64,000 nt of DNA from Salinibacter altiplanensis (GCF_002894645.1 NZ_NCQY01000023.1:225236-289235), one strand, 5' to 3'. Counted from the stretch's first letter, positions 25,035 through 34,325 are shown. The notes: generated from the letters alone by a model not told the origin. Translations and numbers: made by a program.

Positions 25035-27518
25035 CTACTTCCACCGTGCTTGCCATACTTCCTTTCCGTCTGTGCGAATCCACACTGCACCCTTTTTGCT
25101 AATGCTGTGTACTTGCTCTGATCGCTCTTGCCACCTGCGAATCACCTTTTCACTGGGCATATCATATTGAGTGCTTCTACCTGTACTTACCACCGCATGC
25201 GTTCGCTCTGGATCGCCCACTAAGTGCACGAACTCTGGGTGGCTACTGGTCTCGGATCCGTGATGCGGAACCTTTACTACGTGTCCTCCCAGATTCTCTC
25301 CGTATGTTCGAACCAGGTCTTGTTCGGCGAGCCTTTCAATGTCTCCAGGGAGAAGAACATCCACACGTCCATACTGGACACGAAGCACGACAGAAGCATC
25401 ATTTTCTCCCCCAAAGTTGTCATGGGCAGGCGGACTAAGGACCCTTGCCCGAACGGATGCCCCCAGCCGAAGTGTGTCTCCCCGCCGGGCGGCCTGATGA
25501 GGAATGTCCTCTTGATCGAGAAGACGACGCGTTTCATCGTACAACTCGGTGTCCACCGGGTACCCATTGTGCACCAGGCGACCCACCTGCACTTCTCTCA
25601 AGAGAGTCGGGACTCCCCCTAAGTGATCCTGGTCGGAATGAGAGACAACAACGAGGTCCAGTCGTTGGATGCCTTGTTGCTCCAGAAAGGGAAGGACCGT
25701 GAACTCTGCGGCCGCCCCACTCGGGGATCGTGGCCCCGTGTCAACAAGTACGTGCCGCCCTGAGGGCGTTTTGAGAAGGGCAGCGTCTCCCTGTCCCACG
25801 TCGAAGAACACGAGGTCGAGGGTGGGCCTTGCTCCGGGTCCAACCACAGATCCCCAGACAGCCACGGTTAGGAAAAGAGAGCTCGCAATTACCCAGCGCC
25901 ACCGGAGACGGGGGCGTGGCCACTGTGCGATGGCGACCAGTCCGGCCCCAAGGGCCCCTAGCTTCCAGAAATCCGGGGTTGACATTCGGATTCCTGCCCA
26001 AGAAAACCAGTCGGCTCCGTACCGGGACGTGGCAAGAAGCCCCTGCAGAAACAGATCCGCTGCACTTCCGAAGGAGGCCGCCGCCGCGGTCCACAGGCCC
26101 CCCATGGTGACGGTTACAATTGCGGACGTAAGGGCCAGTCCCGTGCACGGAATCCCAATCATGTTCAGGAACAGGCCGGCAGCGGACACCCACCCAAAGT
26201 GGTAGAGAAGAACGGGAGCGGTTCCCAAGATGGCAGCCGCCGAGGCCGTACCGGTCGAGACAAGCCAGTCCAGAGACGCAGAATTCCGATACCGCTCCGG
26301 CACCCCCTCACGAAATCGAGGATTGAGGGCCACGATGCCCGCCACTGCCGCCATCGATAACTGAAACCCGGCGTCAAACAACATGGGAGGTCGCACCGCA
26401 AGCAGCACCAGGGCCGCACTCCCAAGTGTGTTCAGTGGATGAGCCGACCGCTGAAAAAAGATGCCTCCGATAAACAGGGTTGCCATGACCACAGCCCGAA
26501 CGACCGACGGCCGCCCTCCCGTCAACAGCATGTAGATGATCAAGACGAAGACCGTAACCACGGCCCGCACAACCTCCACCGTGCGCCACCGCAACCGAAA
26601 GCGCATCAGGAATGGGCGGAGCAGCGTATAGAGCACCATGCCCACCAGGAAGACGTGCAGGCCCGACACGGCGAGGAGGTGCATGAGTCCGGTTTTTGCG
26701 AAGCGATCTCGCTGGGCATCGGTAATGCGGCTCCGGTCCCCCAGCAGCAGTGCCCGGAGCACGGCGCGCCCCTCCCCACTTGGCACGTACCGGGCGATCT
26801 GCCGACGGATGTGCCCGCGGACCGAAACGAGCGCATCTTGCAGTGCCCCACGCCGATTTCCCAAAACGATGACATGGTCGGGCGCATCGACGTACAGAGT
26901 GCAGCAAATGCCCCGTCGGGACAAGTAGGCACTGTAGTCAAACCCCCCCGGATTGCGACGCCCCGAGGGACGTCGCAAAGACCCGTGGAGCCGAACCATG
27001 TCTCCCTGATGGAGTTTTGGGAAAGACGGAGCCGCGTTGGCCCAGGGAGACGGCTTCAGGGTCGCCCGAACCTGCCCGTCTACGGCGGCTGTGTCGCGGG
27101 GGCCGAAGAGGGTGTCGGTCTCCAAGACAAATCGCGTGGCCTCCTCGGTCTGTTGAGGAGCGTTCGTGATGGCTCCCTGCACACTCACCGCGTTCCGGCT
27201 TTTCTCAGCTGCGGGAGCGAGGCCTCGGGGGGAGCGGGCCTCGTAGGCGGCATGGCGGGCCCCGCCGGCAGCACACATGACCAGCATGACGGCAAAGGTA
27301 CGGCCGAGAGGGGCAAGGGTGACAAGCCGGGTCCGGTCCCACCACTGCATCCCTACGAACAGCGCGAGCCCACCCCCAACGCCACCAAGCCAGAGAAAGA
27401 AAGAGGCCGCAACGAGCCTCGACGCCCCCACAATTCCAAGTGCGAAGGCCCCCGCCACACAGAGGGCCGGATACGCACTCCATTGAATCGACGAGTCGGA
27501 ACGCATGAAGCGGGACAC
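25035..27518 (-). CDS. comEC: DNA internalization/competence protein ComEC/Rec2
   Basis: This is the inner-membrane channel that takes up single-stranded DNA during natural transformation. The 827-residue protein has N-terminal membrane helices (about 15-85) and an OB-like soluble part. The competence domain carries many helices (about 230-540), with the motif GLMHLLAVSGLH near 280. A C-terminal metallo-beta-lactamase-like domain (567-827) shows DVGQGDAALL, SHSDQDHLGG, LPGDIE and VPHHGSETSS. All expected metal-binding motifs are present. The last roughly 200 codons are noticeably less GC-rich than the rest, next to the origin. It is divergent from nusB. Confidence 0.95.
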   Translation of the reverse strand: MSRFMRSDSSIQWSAYPALCVAGAFALGIVGASRLVAASFFLWLGGVGGGLALFVGMQWWDRTRLVTLAPLGRTFAVMLVMCAAGGARHAAYEARSPRGLAPAAEKSRNAVSVQGAITNAPQQTEEATRFVLETDTLFGPRDTAAVDGQVRATLKPSPWANAAPSFPKLHQGDMVRLHGSLRRPSGRRNPGGFDYSAYLSRRGICCTLYVDAPDHVIVLGNRRGALQDALVSVRGHIRRQIARYVPSGEGRAVLRALLLGDRSRITDAQRDRFAKTGLMHLLAVSGLHVFLVGMVLYTLLRPFLMRFRLRWRTVEVVRAVVTVFVLIIYMLLTGGRPSVVRAVVMATLFIGGIFFQRSAHPLNTLGSAALVLLAVRPPMLFDAGFQLSMAAVAGIVALNPRFREGVPERYRNSASLDWLVSTGTASAAAILGTAPVLLYHFGWVSAAGLFLNMIGIPCTGLALTSAIVTVTMGGLWTAAAASFGSAADLFLQGLLATSRYGADWFSWAGIRMSTPDFWKLGALGAGLVAIAQWPRPRLRWRWVIASSLFLTVAVWGSVVGPGARPTLDLVFFDVGQGDAALLKTPSGRHVLVDTGPRSPSGAAAEFTVLPFLEQQGIQRLDLVVVSHSDQDHLGGVPTLLREVQVGRLVHNGYPVDTELYDETRRLLDQEDIPHQAARRGDTLRLGASVRARVLSPPAHDNFGGENDASVVLRVQYGRVDVLLPGDIERLAEQDLVRTYGENLGGHVVKVPHHGSETSSHPEFVHLVGDPERTHAVVSTGRSTQYDMPSEKVIRRWQERSEQVHSISKKGAVWIRTDGKEVWQARWK

Positions 27519-27722
27519 TACCGTCCAGGAGAAGCGGGCTCGAAAGACACATTGCTCCCGGAGGGCCTAACATTTTCTCACGGCACGGCAAAAGCGACCC
27601 TAAATCCAAAATTGAGGGAATCCAGGTACAGGCCCGAACCTGCCTTCGCCGCAGAAAATAAAAGCTGTCTCCGCACAACTGCGGCTTCCCCACCCCCCCT
27701 ATCTTCCGGACGGTCCTTCGCC

Positions 27723-28205
27723 ATGAGTTCCCGACGCAACGCCCGTGAGCAGGTTATGAAGGCGCTCTACGCGAATGAACAGACCGAAGGGGACGCCGAT
27801 CAGGCCGTGCATGCCCTCGTGCAGGTGCCACTTAGCGACGATCCCCCGACCCGGGATTTTGCCGAGCGCCTCTTCCAAGAGACCCTGGATGCGATGGAGG
27901 TGGCCGACGGGATCATCGAAAAGCACACGGACAATTGGGAGATTGACCGCATTGCGGCCATCGACCGGTGCCTGCTCCGGATGGCGACCACAGAACTTCT
28001 GGAGTTTGAAGAGGTCCCGCCGAAGGTATCGGTCGACGAAGCGATTGAGATTGCCAAGCGGTACAGCACGCCCCGAAGCGGGACGTTTGTCAATGGGGTG
28101 ATCGACGCCGTCCTGCTCGACCTCCACGACCAGAAGCGGCTCAACAAAACCGGCCGTGGCCTCATCGGGATGGACACCATTCAGGAGCGGGCCGACTCGT
28201 TGTAG
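27723..28205 (+). CDS. nusB: Transcription antitermination factor NusB
   Basis: This factor binds boxA RNA with NusE (uS10) and supports antitermination in rRNA operons. The protein has 160 residues from the ATG at 27723; the much longer open frame upstream runs antisense to comEC and is a shadow. It is all-helical, with the family pattern SSRRNAREQVMKALYANEQ at the start and the C-terminal core IDRIAAIDRCLLRMATTEL, then VSVDEAIEIAKRYSTPRSGTFVNGVID (split here in two runs: VSVDEAIEIAKRYS and GTFVNGVIDAVL). It opens a plus-strand run of genes. Confidence 0.96.
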   Translation: MSSRRNAREQVMKALYANEQTEGDADQAVHALVQVPLSDDPPTRDFAERLFQETLDAMEVADGIIEKHTDNWEIDRIAAIDRCLLRMATTELLEFEEVPPKVSVDEAIEIAKRYSTPRSGTFVNGVIDAVLLDLHDQKRLNKTGRGLIGMDTIQERADSL

Positions 28206-28261
28206 GTCCCAGCCGTCGGCCGAGTCGACTTTTCTCTTCCCCTCACTGCAGAGCACACGCG

Positions 28262-28924
28262 ATGGGACTTATAGCCGTCGGCGACATCCACGGATGCCTT
28301 GCGTCCCTCAACGCCCTCCTGGATCGGCTGAGTCCCTCCCCGGACGATCATCTCCTGTTTGTCGGGGACTACATCGACCGAGGCCCTGACTCAAAAGGAG
28401 TGATCGACCGGCTGCTGGACCTGCGTGAGGAGGTTCCCTGTACATTTTTGCGGGGGAACCACGAGGCGATGATGATCGAGTACCTCGACGCCGGGGCCTT
28501 TAGCCTCTGGCGCATGAACGGGGGCGTCTCGACGCTCCAGAACTACCTCAAGGGCGACAGCTCGGAGGTTCACATTCCGGCCGCGCACGCCGAGTTCGTC
28601 CGCGACACGAAGCTCTACCACGAGACGGACGACTTCCTGTTCGTCCACGCCGGGCTGCGCCCCGACCTCACGGTGGAGGAGAACCTCCAGCAGCCCGACG
28701 AAGAAGTGCTGTTGTGGGAGCGTGGGCACCTGGAGGCCTCCGGGCTGGCCTGGGAAAAACCGGTGGTGTGCGGCCACACGCCCCAGCCGGACCCCATCAG
28801 TCACGAGAAGCTGATTCTGATCGACACCGGCTGCGTCTACCACATAAAGCCCGGCCTGGGGCGCCTTACGGCGGTGCGTCTCCCGGAACGGGAATTTGTC
28901 GACGTGCCCTACGCCGACGGGTGA
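28262..28924 (+). CDS. Calcineurin-like metallophosphoesterase (PrpA/ApaH-like serine/threonine phosphatase)
   Basis: This is a two-metal phosphoesterase of the PP-family fold. The 220-residue protein has the ordered motifs GDIHGC (about 7-12), GDYIDRGPDS (about 35-44), LRGNHEAMM (about 60-68), then VHAGLRPD and CGHTPQPDP in the C-terminal half. These are the five metal-binding blocks of bacterial PrpA/PrpB-type protein phosphatases. It lies 56 nt after nusB and 85 nt before ychF. Its in vivo substrate (phosphoprotein or nucleotide) is unknown. Confidence 0.9.
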   Translation: MGLIAVGDIHGCLASLNALLDRLSPSPDDHLLFVGDYIDRGPDSKGVIDRLLDLREEVPCTFLRGNHEAMMIEYLDAGAFSLWRMNGGVSTLQNYLKGDSSEVHIPAAHAEFVRDTKLYHETDDFLFVHAGLRPDLTVEENLQQPDEEVLLWERGHLEASGLAWEKPVVCGHTPQPDPISHEKLILIDTGCVYHIKPGLGRLTAVRLPEREFVDVPYADG

Positions 28925-29009
28925 GCCTGCGCTGGACTGGACGCAGGAACACACCTGTCGGACGCGCAATTCACCCCGGTCGCATTCACCTCCAGGTCCC
29001 CACCCTCCA

Positions 29010-30104
29010 ATGTCGCTCCAGTGTGGCCTCGTCGGCCTCCCCAACGTGGGCAAGTCCACCATCTTCAACGCGCTGAGCAGCGCCGGCGCCGAGGCCGACA
29101 ACTATCCGTTTTGTACGGTTGATCCCAACGTGGGCGTCGTGCCGGTGCCCGACGAACGGCTCCCGCGCGTCGCCGAGCTGGCCGGGTCGCCGGAGACGGT
29201 TCCTACCAGCATCGAGTTTGTCGACATCGCCGGGCTCGTGGAGGGGGCGGCCGAGGGCGAAGGATTGGGCAACCAGTTCCTTGCTCAGATTCGAGAGGTG
29301 GATGCGATCATTCACGTCGTGCGCTGCTTCGAGGATGAGGAGGTGGCCCATGTTGCGGGCTCGGTGGATCCGGTGCGGGACGTAGAGGTGATTAACACGG
29401 AGCTGCTGCTGAAAGACCTGGAGACGGTCGAGAAGCGCCTCGAAAAGGTGAAGACGGCCGCGAACAAGGGCGACCCGGACGCCGCCGAGGAACTGGAGGT
29501 GTTCGAGCGGCTCCACGACCACCTGAGTGGTGGGGAGTGGGCCCGCTCGTTCGAGGTTGGGGAGCCCGCGCGTCCACTCGTCGACGAGCTGTTTTTGGTG
29601 ACCGACAAGCCGGTTCTGTACGTCGCAAACGTGGGGGAGGAGGCCCTTCCCGACGGCAACGCGTACGTCGATCGGCTCCGGGCCATCGCCCACGATGAGA
29701 ACACCGGGGTCGTGGTCACGTCGGCGGAGCTGGAGGCCCAGCTGACCACGCTTGACCCGGAGGAGCGTCAGCTGTTCCTGGAGGATGCGGGGCTGCGCCG
29801 AGCCGGTCTTGAGCGCCTCATCCATACCGCGTACGACGTGCTCGATCTCATCACCTTCTTTACGGCCGATGAGAAGGGGGCCTACGCCTGGGCCATCGAG
29901 GCGGGGACCGAAGCCCCACAGGCCGCCGGCGAGGTCCACAGCGACTTCGAACAGGGATTCATCAAGGCCGAAACGATCCCCTTCTCGGACTTCGACGAGG
30001 CCGGTTCCGAGGCTGCCGCCCGCGAGGCGGGGCTCATTCGCACCGAGGGAAAGGACTACGTGGTGGAGGACGGGGACGTGATGGAGTTTCGGTTCAACGT
30101 GTAG
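29010..30104 (+). CDS. ychF: Redox-regulated OBG-family ATPase YchF
   Basis: This is a translation-associated P-loop protein of the OBG GTPase family that prefers ATP. The protein has 364 residues from the ATG at 29010 (MSLQCGLVGLPNVGKST). It has the P-loop GLPNVGKST (9-17), the switch region DIAGLVEGAAEGEGLGNQFL (about 70-89) and a helical insert. The C-terminal TGS domain (about 280-364) includes the LITFFTADEKGAYAWAI region and ends in YVVEDGDVMEFRFNV. Length and motifs agree with the family. Confidence 0.97.
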   Translation: MSLQCGLVGLPNVGKSTIFNALSSAGAEADNYPFCTVDPNVGVVPVPDERLPRVAELAGSPETVPTSIEFVDIAGLVEGAAEGEGLGNQFLAQIREVDAIIHVVRCFEDEEVAHVAGSVDPVRDVEVINTELLLKDLETVEKRLEKVKTAANKGDPDAAEELEVFERLHDHLSGGEWARSFEVGEPARPLVDELFLVTDKPVLYVANVGEEALPDGNAYVDRLRAIAHDENTGVVVTSAELEAQLTTLDPEERQLFLEDAGLRRAGLERLIHTAYDVLDLITFFTADEKGAYAWAIEAGTEAPQAAGEVHSDFEQGFIKAETIPFSDFDEAGSEAAAREAGLIRTEGKDYVVEDGDVMEFRFNV

Positions 30105-30242
30105 TCCCCCGAAAGCCCCCGTCGTGTACGGGCCGACTGTCTCACGGCCCTGTCCCCTACTCCGCAAGAAGTCGGGGCTGCACCTCTGCGTCCTGCCCTG
30201 TATATTGCCCCTGTTCTATCTTTCCAAGCCACGTTTTCCAGC

Positions 30243-31094
30243 ATGACGCGCGGTTCCGCTTCGCTGATCGCTACGTTTCTGATGGGCGGCCTGCTCTGGG
30301 CCGGCTGCTCGTCGGACTCGACCCCCGGTTCGGAGTCCGTCGTGTCCCCAACCGATACCATTGCGCCCAAGACGCGGGCCGACTCGGTGGCCTACCGGCT
30401 TCTCCAGGCCCACGGCATGGACGCATGGGCGTCGTCGCCGTATCTCCGGTTTAACTTCGGCATCGAGACGCCGGGCGGTGCGCAGACGATTGCGCGGCAC
30501 CTCTGGAACCGAAACACGGGCGAGTACCGGATCGAGTGGTCTGCCGGGCCGGATTCCTCCTACGTGGCGCTCGTCAACGTTCGGGACCAGCACGACGGCC
30601 GCCTGGGCGGAACGGCCTATCTGAACGGAGATGAGCTAACGGGAGCGGCGGGGGAAAGCGCCCGCGAAGAGGCCTACGGGCGGTTCGTGAACGACACGTA
30701 CTGGCTGCTGGCCCCGCTGAAGGCCTTCGATTCGGGGGTGAACCGCAGCTACCTGCCAGATTCCTCCACCGCCGAGCACGATGTTCTCCGGCTGACCTTC
30801 AACGATGTCGGGCGCACGCCGGGCGACCAGTACTGGCTGTACGTGTCAACCGAGACGGGACGACTCGACCGGTGGGCCTATCACCTCCAGGGGATGCCCG
30901 AAGACGCGCCGCCTCAGTTCTACGACTGGACGCAGTACCGGGAGCTGCCGTCGTCCGGTGGAACCGTCCGCCTTGCGTCTCGGAAGGCGGCCGTTGGGGC
31001 GGATCAGGCGCTCCTCACCAATCAGTTGGCGCTTCCCGAATCGCCGCCGGAGGGGGCGTTCTCGACGCCCAAACCGATGCTCGGAAGCGAGTGA
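30243..31094 (+). CDS. Hypothetical lipoprotein
   Basis: The protein has 283 residues, with a signal peptide ending in a lipobox (LLWAGC, Cys at about residue 22), a Ser/Thr/Pro-rich spacer and a beta-rich domain from about 45 on. Repeated aromatic strand patterns (YWLYVSTETGRLDRWAYHL) resemble outer-membrane lipoproteins that bind lipids or sugars in a curved sheet. It precedes a LolC/E-type permease gene by 71 nt. A link with lipoprotein sorting is possible but not shown. I do not recognise the family. Confidence 0.8.
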   Translation: MTRGSASLIATFLMGGLLWAGCSSDSTPGSESVVSPTDTIAPKTRADSVAYRLLQAHGMDAWASSPYLRFNFGIETPGGAQTIARHLWNRNTGEYRIEWSAGPDSSYVALVNVRDQHDGRLGGTAYLNGDELTGAAGESAREEAYGRFVNDTYWLLAPLKAFDSGVNRSYLPDSSTAEHDVLRLTFNDVGRTPGDQYWLYVSTETGRLDRWAYHLQGMPEDAPPQFYDWTQYRELPSSGGTVRLASRKAAVGADQALLTNQLALPESPPEGAFSTPKPMLGSE

Positions 31095-31165
31095 TCTCGT
31101 TTCCTCGGGGCGGCGGCGCCCTGGGGGCCGTTCCGCGCTGACCGACGGACGATAGACGACCCACC

Positions 31166-32425
31166 GTGGACTACCGGTTTCAAATCGCTCGGCGCTACCT
31201 GGCCAGCCGACGGGAGGTGTCGCTCATCTCGATCATCACCGGCATCTCGACGATGGGCGTCGCCCTTGGGGTTGCGTCGCTCATCGTCGTGCTCTCCGTG
31301 ATGAACGGGTTCTACGACGTTGTGCGGGATCTCCTCGTGTCGCTCGACCCCCACGTCCGGGTCGTGAGCGCGGAGGGACAAGGGGTTGCCAATGCCGACT
31401 CGCTCCTCCGTGTCGCCCGTGAGACCCGACACGTGACGGCGGCGGCGCCCTACGTGGAGGGGAAAGCCCTGCTCATGAGCGACAACGCGGACGACGCCCA
31501 TCGGGTGGTCCGTGTTCGGGGCGTCGAGGCGTCCATGATGGAGGCTGCGGCCCCGACGATGGCCATGGGGCGCTTCGATCTGAGCCGGAACGCGGACGAG
31601 GGGCCGGGAATCGTCCTGAATCAGCGGCTTGGGCAGCGGGCGGGGCTCATGCCGGCCGGGCGAACGCAGTCGGCCAGTGCGGTGGGGCTGCTGTCGGCCC
31701 CGGCTGTCGAGCGCACCCTCACCAACATTTTTGGGAGCCCGCCGGTGCGGCGCTTCGACGTACGGGGGCTGTTCCAGTCGCAGGGGGCCTCAGAGGGCCA
31801 GCGTGTCTTCGTGTCGCTGGAGGAGGCGCAGCAGTTGTTTCGCACAGAGGACCGGGTGACGGGGATCGAGCTCCGCCTCGACAATCTGGAACGGGCGGCG
31901 GGCGTGAAGACGGCCCTGCAGCAAAAACTCGGGACCGACCGGTACACCGTACAGACGTGGTACGACCTTCAGCGGTCGCTCTACGACGTGATGCAGTTGG
32001 AGAAATGGGGGGCGTCGGCCATTCTCGGGCTCATTGTCATCGTAGCGGCCTTCAACATCGTCGGGTCTCTCACGATGGTGGTTATCGAGAAGCGGTCCGA
32101 TGTGGGGGCGCTCCAGGCCATGGGGGTTTCACGAGGGAACGTGCGCCGCATTTTTCTGCTTGAAGGGGCCCTCATCGGCGCGCTTGGAACGGGCCTCGGG
32201 CTCGTCCTGGGGCTCGGGCTCGCCTTTCTGCAGCAGTACTCCGGAATTGTGCCGGTGGCCCAGGCCGAATCGTTTCTCATCGATGCCTATCCGGTGTCGG
32301 TGCAGGCCCTCGATGTGGTGCTTATTGCGGTTGTCTCATTTGGGCTTTGTGTGCTGGCCGCCCTGTACCCGGCCGCCCGAGCGGCCGCGATCAAACCGGC
32401 CCGGGCCGTGCACCTGGACAGCTGA
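31166..32425 (+). CDS. Lipoprotein-releasing ABC transporter permease (LolC/LolE type)
   Basis: This is the membrane subunit that extracts outer-membrane lipoproteins from the inner membrane with the LolD ATPase. The 419-residue protein starts at a GTG at 31166 (VDYRFQIARRYLASRREVSL). It has the MacB/FtsX layout: a first transmembrane helix (about 24-46), a large periplasmic domain (about 50-275), and three more helices (about 288-308, 330-355 and 375-400). The FQIARRYLASRR start is characteristic of the LolC/E group. The ATPase gene is not in the window. Confidence 0.9.
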   Translation: MDYRFQIARRYLASRREVSLISIITGISTMGVALGVASLIVVLSVMNGFYDVVRDLLVSLDPHVRVVSAEGQGVANADSLLRVARETRHVTAAAPYVEGKALLMSDNADDAHRVVRVRGVEASMMEAAAPTMAMGRFDLSRNADEGPGIVLNQRLGQRAGLMPAGRTQSASAVGLLSAPAVERTLTNIFGSPPVRRFDVRGLFQSQGASEGQRVFVSLEEAQQLFRTEDRVTGIELRLDNLERAAGVKTALQQKLGTDRYTVQTWYDLQRSLYDVMQLEKWGASAILGLIVIVAAFNIVGSLTMVVIEKRSDVGALQAMGVSRGNVRRIFLLEGALIGALGTGLGLVLGLGLAFLQQYSGIVPVAQAESFLIDAYPVSVQALDVVLIAVVSFGLCVLAALYPAARAAAIKPARAVHLDS

Positions 32426-32536
32426 GCCCACAGTCGTCGACCGACACCGGACCTGAGGCCCTCTCGGGCCCATTGAAACATCTTGCCGAACTCCTCGATC
32501 AGGCGTCGCCTTCCGTTTCGTCCTGCCCCCCGTCCC

Positions 32537-33358
32537 ATGACCAACGACGCGTTCGACCTGATTGGCCTTCCGGACCGTCCCGAAAAGCCGCGGGAACGAG
32601 GCCTCACGCACATGCTGGACAAGGGGCTGTCGGCCCGGGAGGTCGAAAATGTTCTCAACGGGGCCGCCCACATCATCGATGTCGCCAAGCTCGGGTGGGG
32701 GACGGCCGCCGTCACGAAGAACCTGGAGACGAAGCTGGATGTCTATCGGGAGGCCGGCATTCCCTTCTTTTTCGGGGGCACGCTCTTCGAGGCGTACTTT
32801 CTTCGGGACCAGATCGACGAGTACCGCCGTCTTCTGGACGACCTGGGCGTGCACCACGTCGAGATTTCTGCCGGGGCCGTCTCGATGGCGCACGAGGACA
32901 AGCTTGACTTCATTGAGCTCTTCGCGAAGGACTTTACGGTCGTGAGTGAGGTGGGCTCCAAAGACTCCAGCGATGTGATGGCTCCGTACCGGTGGGTCGA
33001 GTTCATGCAGGCGGAGCTGAAGGCCGGAAGCTGGAAGGTAACCGCCGAGTCGCGGGAGGCTGGGACCGCCGGGCTCTTCCGTCCGAACGGGGAGGTGCGA
33101 ACAGGCCTCGTCGATGAACTCCTGTCCCGGGTCGACCCCCACGACATCATCTTTGAGGCCCCAAACAAGAAGCAGCAGGTATGGCTCATTAAGCACGAAG
33201 GCGCGAACGTGAACCTCGGCAACATTCATCCGGAGGAGGTCGTCCCGCTCGAAACGCTGCGTCTGGGCCTGCGGGGGGATACCCTCTTCGAATTCCTGAC
33301 ACCGGGGATTACGCCGCACCTCCCTGGCGGAACCCCCTCGGGGGACGGGCATTCCTGA
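32537..33358 (+). CDS. comA: Phosphosulfolactate synthase (ComA family)
   Basis: This enzyme adds sulfite to phosphoenolpyruvate to give phosphosulfolactate, the first step from PEP to sulfolactate and, in methanogens, to coenzyme M. The protein has 273 residues from the ATG at 32537 (MTNDAFDLIGLPDRPEKPRE). The TIM-barrel family motifs are present: DVAKLGWGTAAV (about 50-61), PFFFGGTLFE, HHVEISAGAVSMAHEDK (about 112-128) and IIFEAPNKKQQVWLIKHEG. In a halophilic Bacteroidota the likely product use is sulfolactate or sulfonolipid synthesis. No other sulfonate gene is adjacent. Confidence 0.9.
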   Translation: MTNDAFDLIGLPDRPEKPRERGLTHMLDKGLSAREVENVLNGAAHIIDVAKLGWGTAAVTKNLETKLDVYREAGIPFFFGGTLFEAYFLRDQIDEYRRLLDDLGVHHVEISAGAVSMAHEDKLDFIELFAKDFTVVSEVGSKDSSDVMAPYRWVEFMQAELKAGSWKVTAESREAGTAGLFRPNGEVRTGLVDELLSRVDPHDIIFEAPNKKQQVWLIKHEGANVNLGNIHPEEVVPLETLRLGLRGDTLFEFLTPGITPHLPGGTPSGDGHS

Positions 33359-33549
33359 GCAGGCGTGGAATCAGTCCTCAAGGCAATGGGGAGACGGAAC
33401 GACACGACGAAATTGCTGCGTCTTCACGAACAAAGTCCTGTGGTCCCGCCTTCAAGATCGTCGGTCTGATGCACACAAGCCGTACAGTGGTTTGTGTTGT
33501 TTTGAGACGACGACACGTCATAGCCCCAAATTGCCCCAAGAGATGCGTT

Positions 33550-33786
33550 ATGGCTCGCAAAGATGACATCACAGGGGAGGGTCCGGTGACCGGCAACAGC
33601 GTCTCCGACTCCAACCAAAAGACCAACCGCCGCTTCAAGCGCAACCTGCACGAGAAGCGGTTCTACATTCCTGCCCAGGACCGTCACGTGAAGCTGAAGG
33701 TGTCTTCGAAGACCCTGAAGACGATCAACAAAAAGGGCATTCAGGCGGTGTTGAAAGAAGCCCGCAAGCAGGGCTACGACGTGTAG
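33550..33786 (+). CDS. rpmB: 50S ribosomal protein L28 (bL28)
   Basis: This is a large-subunit ribosomal protein. The protein has 78 residues from the ATG at 33550 (MARKDDITGEGPVTGNSVS). The typical body NQKTNRRFKRNLHEKRFYIP is followed by a basic C-terminal region (KTLKTINKKGIQAVL). The longer frame upstream is not protein-like. It is followed by bL33 and a DUF4295-like gene, the order usual in Bacteroidota. Confidence 0.96.
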   Translation: MARKDDITGEGPVTGNSVSDSNQKTNRRFKRNLHEKRFYIPAQDRHVKLKVSSKTLKTINKKGIQAVLKEARKQGYDV

Positions 33787-33862
33787 GTCGAGCCTTTTTT
33801 GCTGGATGCACCCCGTGGTGGCTCCAACCCGTAGCTAACCCCCCTACTCAACCCACAGTCCG

Positions 33863-34027
33863 ATGGCCACAGGCGATCGCGTTCAGGTCATACTCGAGTG
33901 CACGGAGGAACCGGGAACGTCGCGCTACCACACGACGAAAAACCGGAAGAATACCTCCGACCGGCTCGAGCTCAAGAAGTACAATCCTGTCCTCCAGAAA
34001 CATACCCTTCACCGAGAGAAGAAATAA
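33863..34027 (+). CDS. rpmG: 50S ribosomal protein L33 (bL33)
   Basis: A 54-residue basic protein reads [20 protein letters not shown], then [20 protein letters not shown] and [14 protein letters not shown]. It matches the bL33 pattern of a beta strand followed by the [21 protein letters not shown] core. The zinc-binding Cys pairs of the C+ form are absent, with only one Cys, so this is a C- type L33. It starts 76 nt after bL28 and ends 3 nt before the next gene. Confidence 0.95.
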   Translation: MATGDRVQVILECTEEPGTSRYHTTKNRKNTSDRLELKKYNPVLQKHTLHREKK

Positions 34028-34030
34028 GCC

Positions 34031-34180
34031 ATGGCAGACCAGAGTACACCGGCTTCGCGCAAGATGGCGAAGCTCATCGTTGCTGAAGAAAAGGAAGACG
34101 GCAACTACGGCTTCCGTGAAAAGATTATTCCCCTCGACGATGTCGAGGAGGAGCTTGAGGAGGCTAAGAAGCTAACCTAG
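34031..34180 (+). CDS. DUF4295-like small protein, possibly ribosome-associated
   Basis: A 49-residue protein starts 3 nt after the bL33 stop: MADQSTPASRKMAKLIVAEE, then KEDGNYGFREKIIPLDDVEEELEEAKKLT (in two parts: KEDGNYGFREKIIPLDDV and EEELEEAKKLT). The pattern of a basic Ala/Ser start, a lysine-rich strand (KMAKLIVAEEK) and Gly-x-Tyr-x-Phe-x-Glu-x-(I/M)-(I/V) matches the small DUF4295 proteins that follow bL33 in Bacteroidota. The acidic helical end is longer than in the marine and gut relatives. Translation is surely coupled to bL33. Confidence 0.8.
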   Translation: MADQSTPASRKMAKLIVAEEKEDGNYGFREKIIPLDDVEEELEEAKKLT

Positions 34181-34199
34181 ATTGGCTTCCATTGTCACC

Positions 34200-34273
34200 C
34201 GGGGCGTGGCGCAGTCTGGCAGCGCACCTGCTTTGGGGGCAGGTGGTCGCCGGTTCGAATCCGGCCGCCCCGA
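34200..34273 (+). tRNA. tRNA-Pro (anticodon TGG)
   Basis: A 74-nt cloverleaf. The acceptor stem is CGGGGCG/CGCCCCG with discriminator A. The D arm is TGGCGCAGTCTGGCAGCGCA, the anticodon arm is CCTGC-TTTGGGG-GCAGG with anticodon TGG, and the T arm is GCCGG-TTCGAAT-CCGGC. The 3' CCA is not encoded. First of three tRNA genes in a row. Confidence 0.95.
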
Positions 34274-34325
34274 CCGATTTACGCCCAACATCTGGGGGCG
34301 CCTCGCCCCTCTGGAGCCTCGACCT

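Noticed and set aside
26439..27722. Long in-frame extension upstream of nusB
   Set aside because: The extra 428 codons are antisense to comEC and rich in Pro, Arg, His and Gln; the NusB N-terminus starts exactly at the ATG at 27723.
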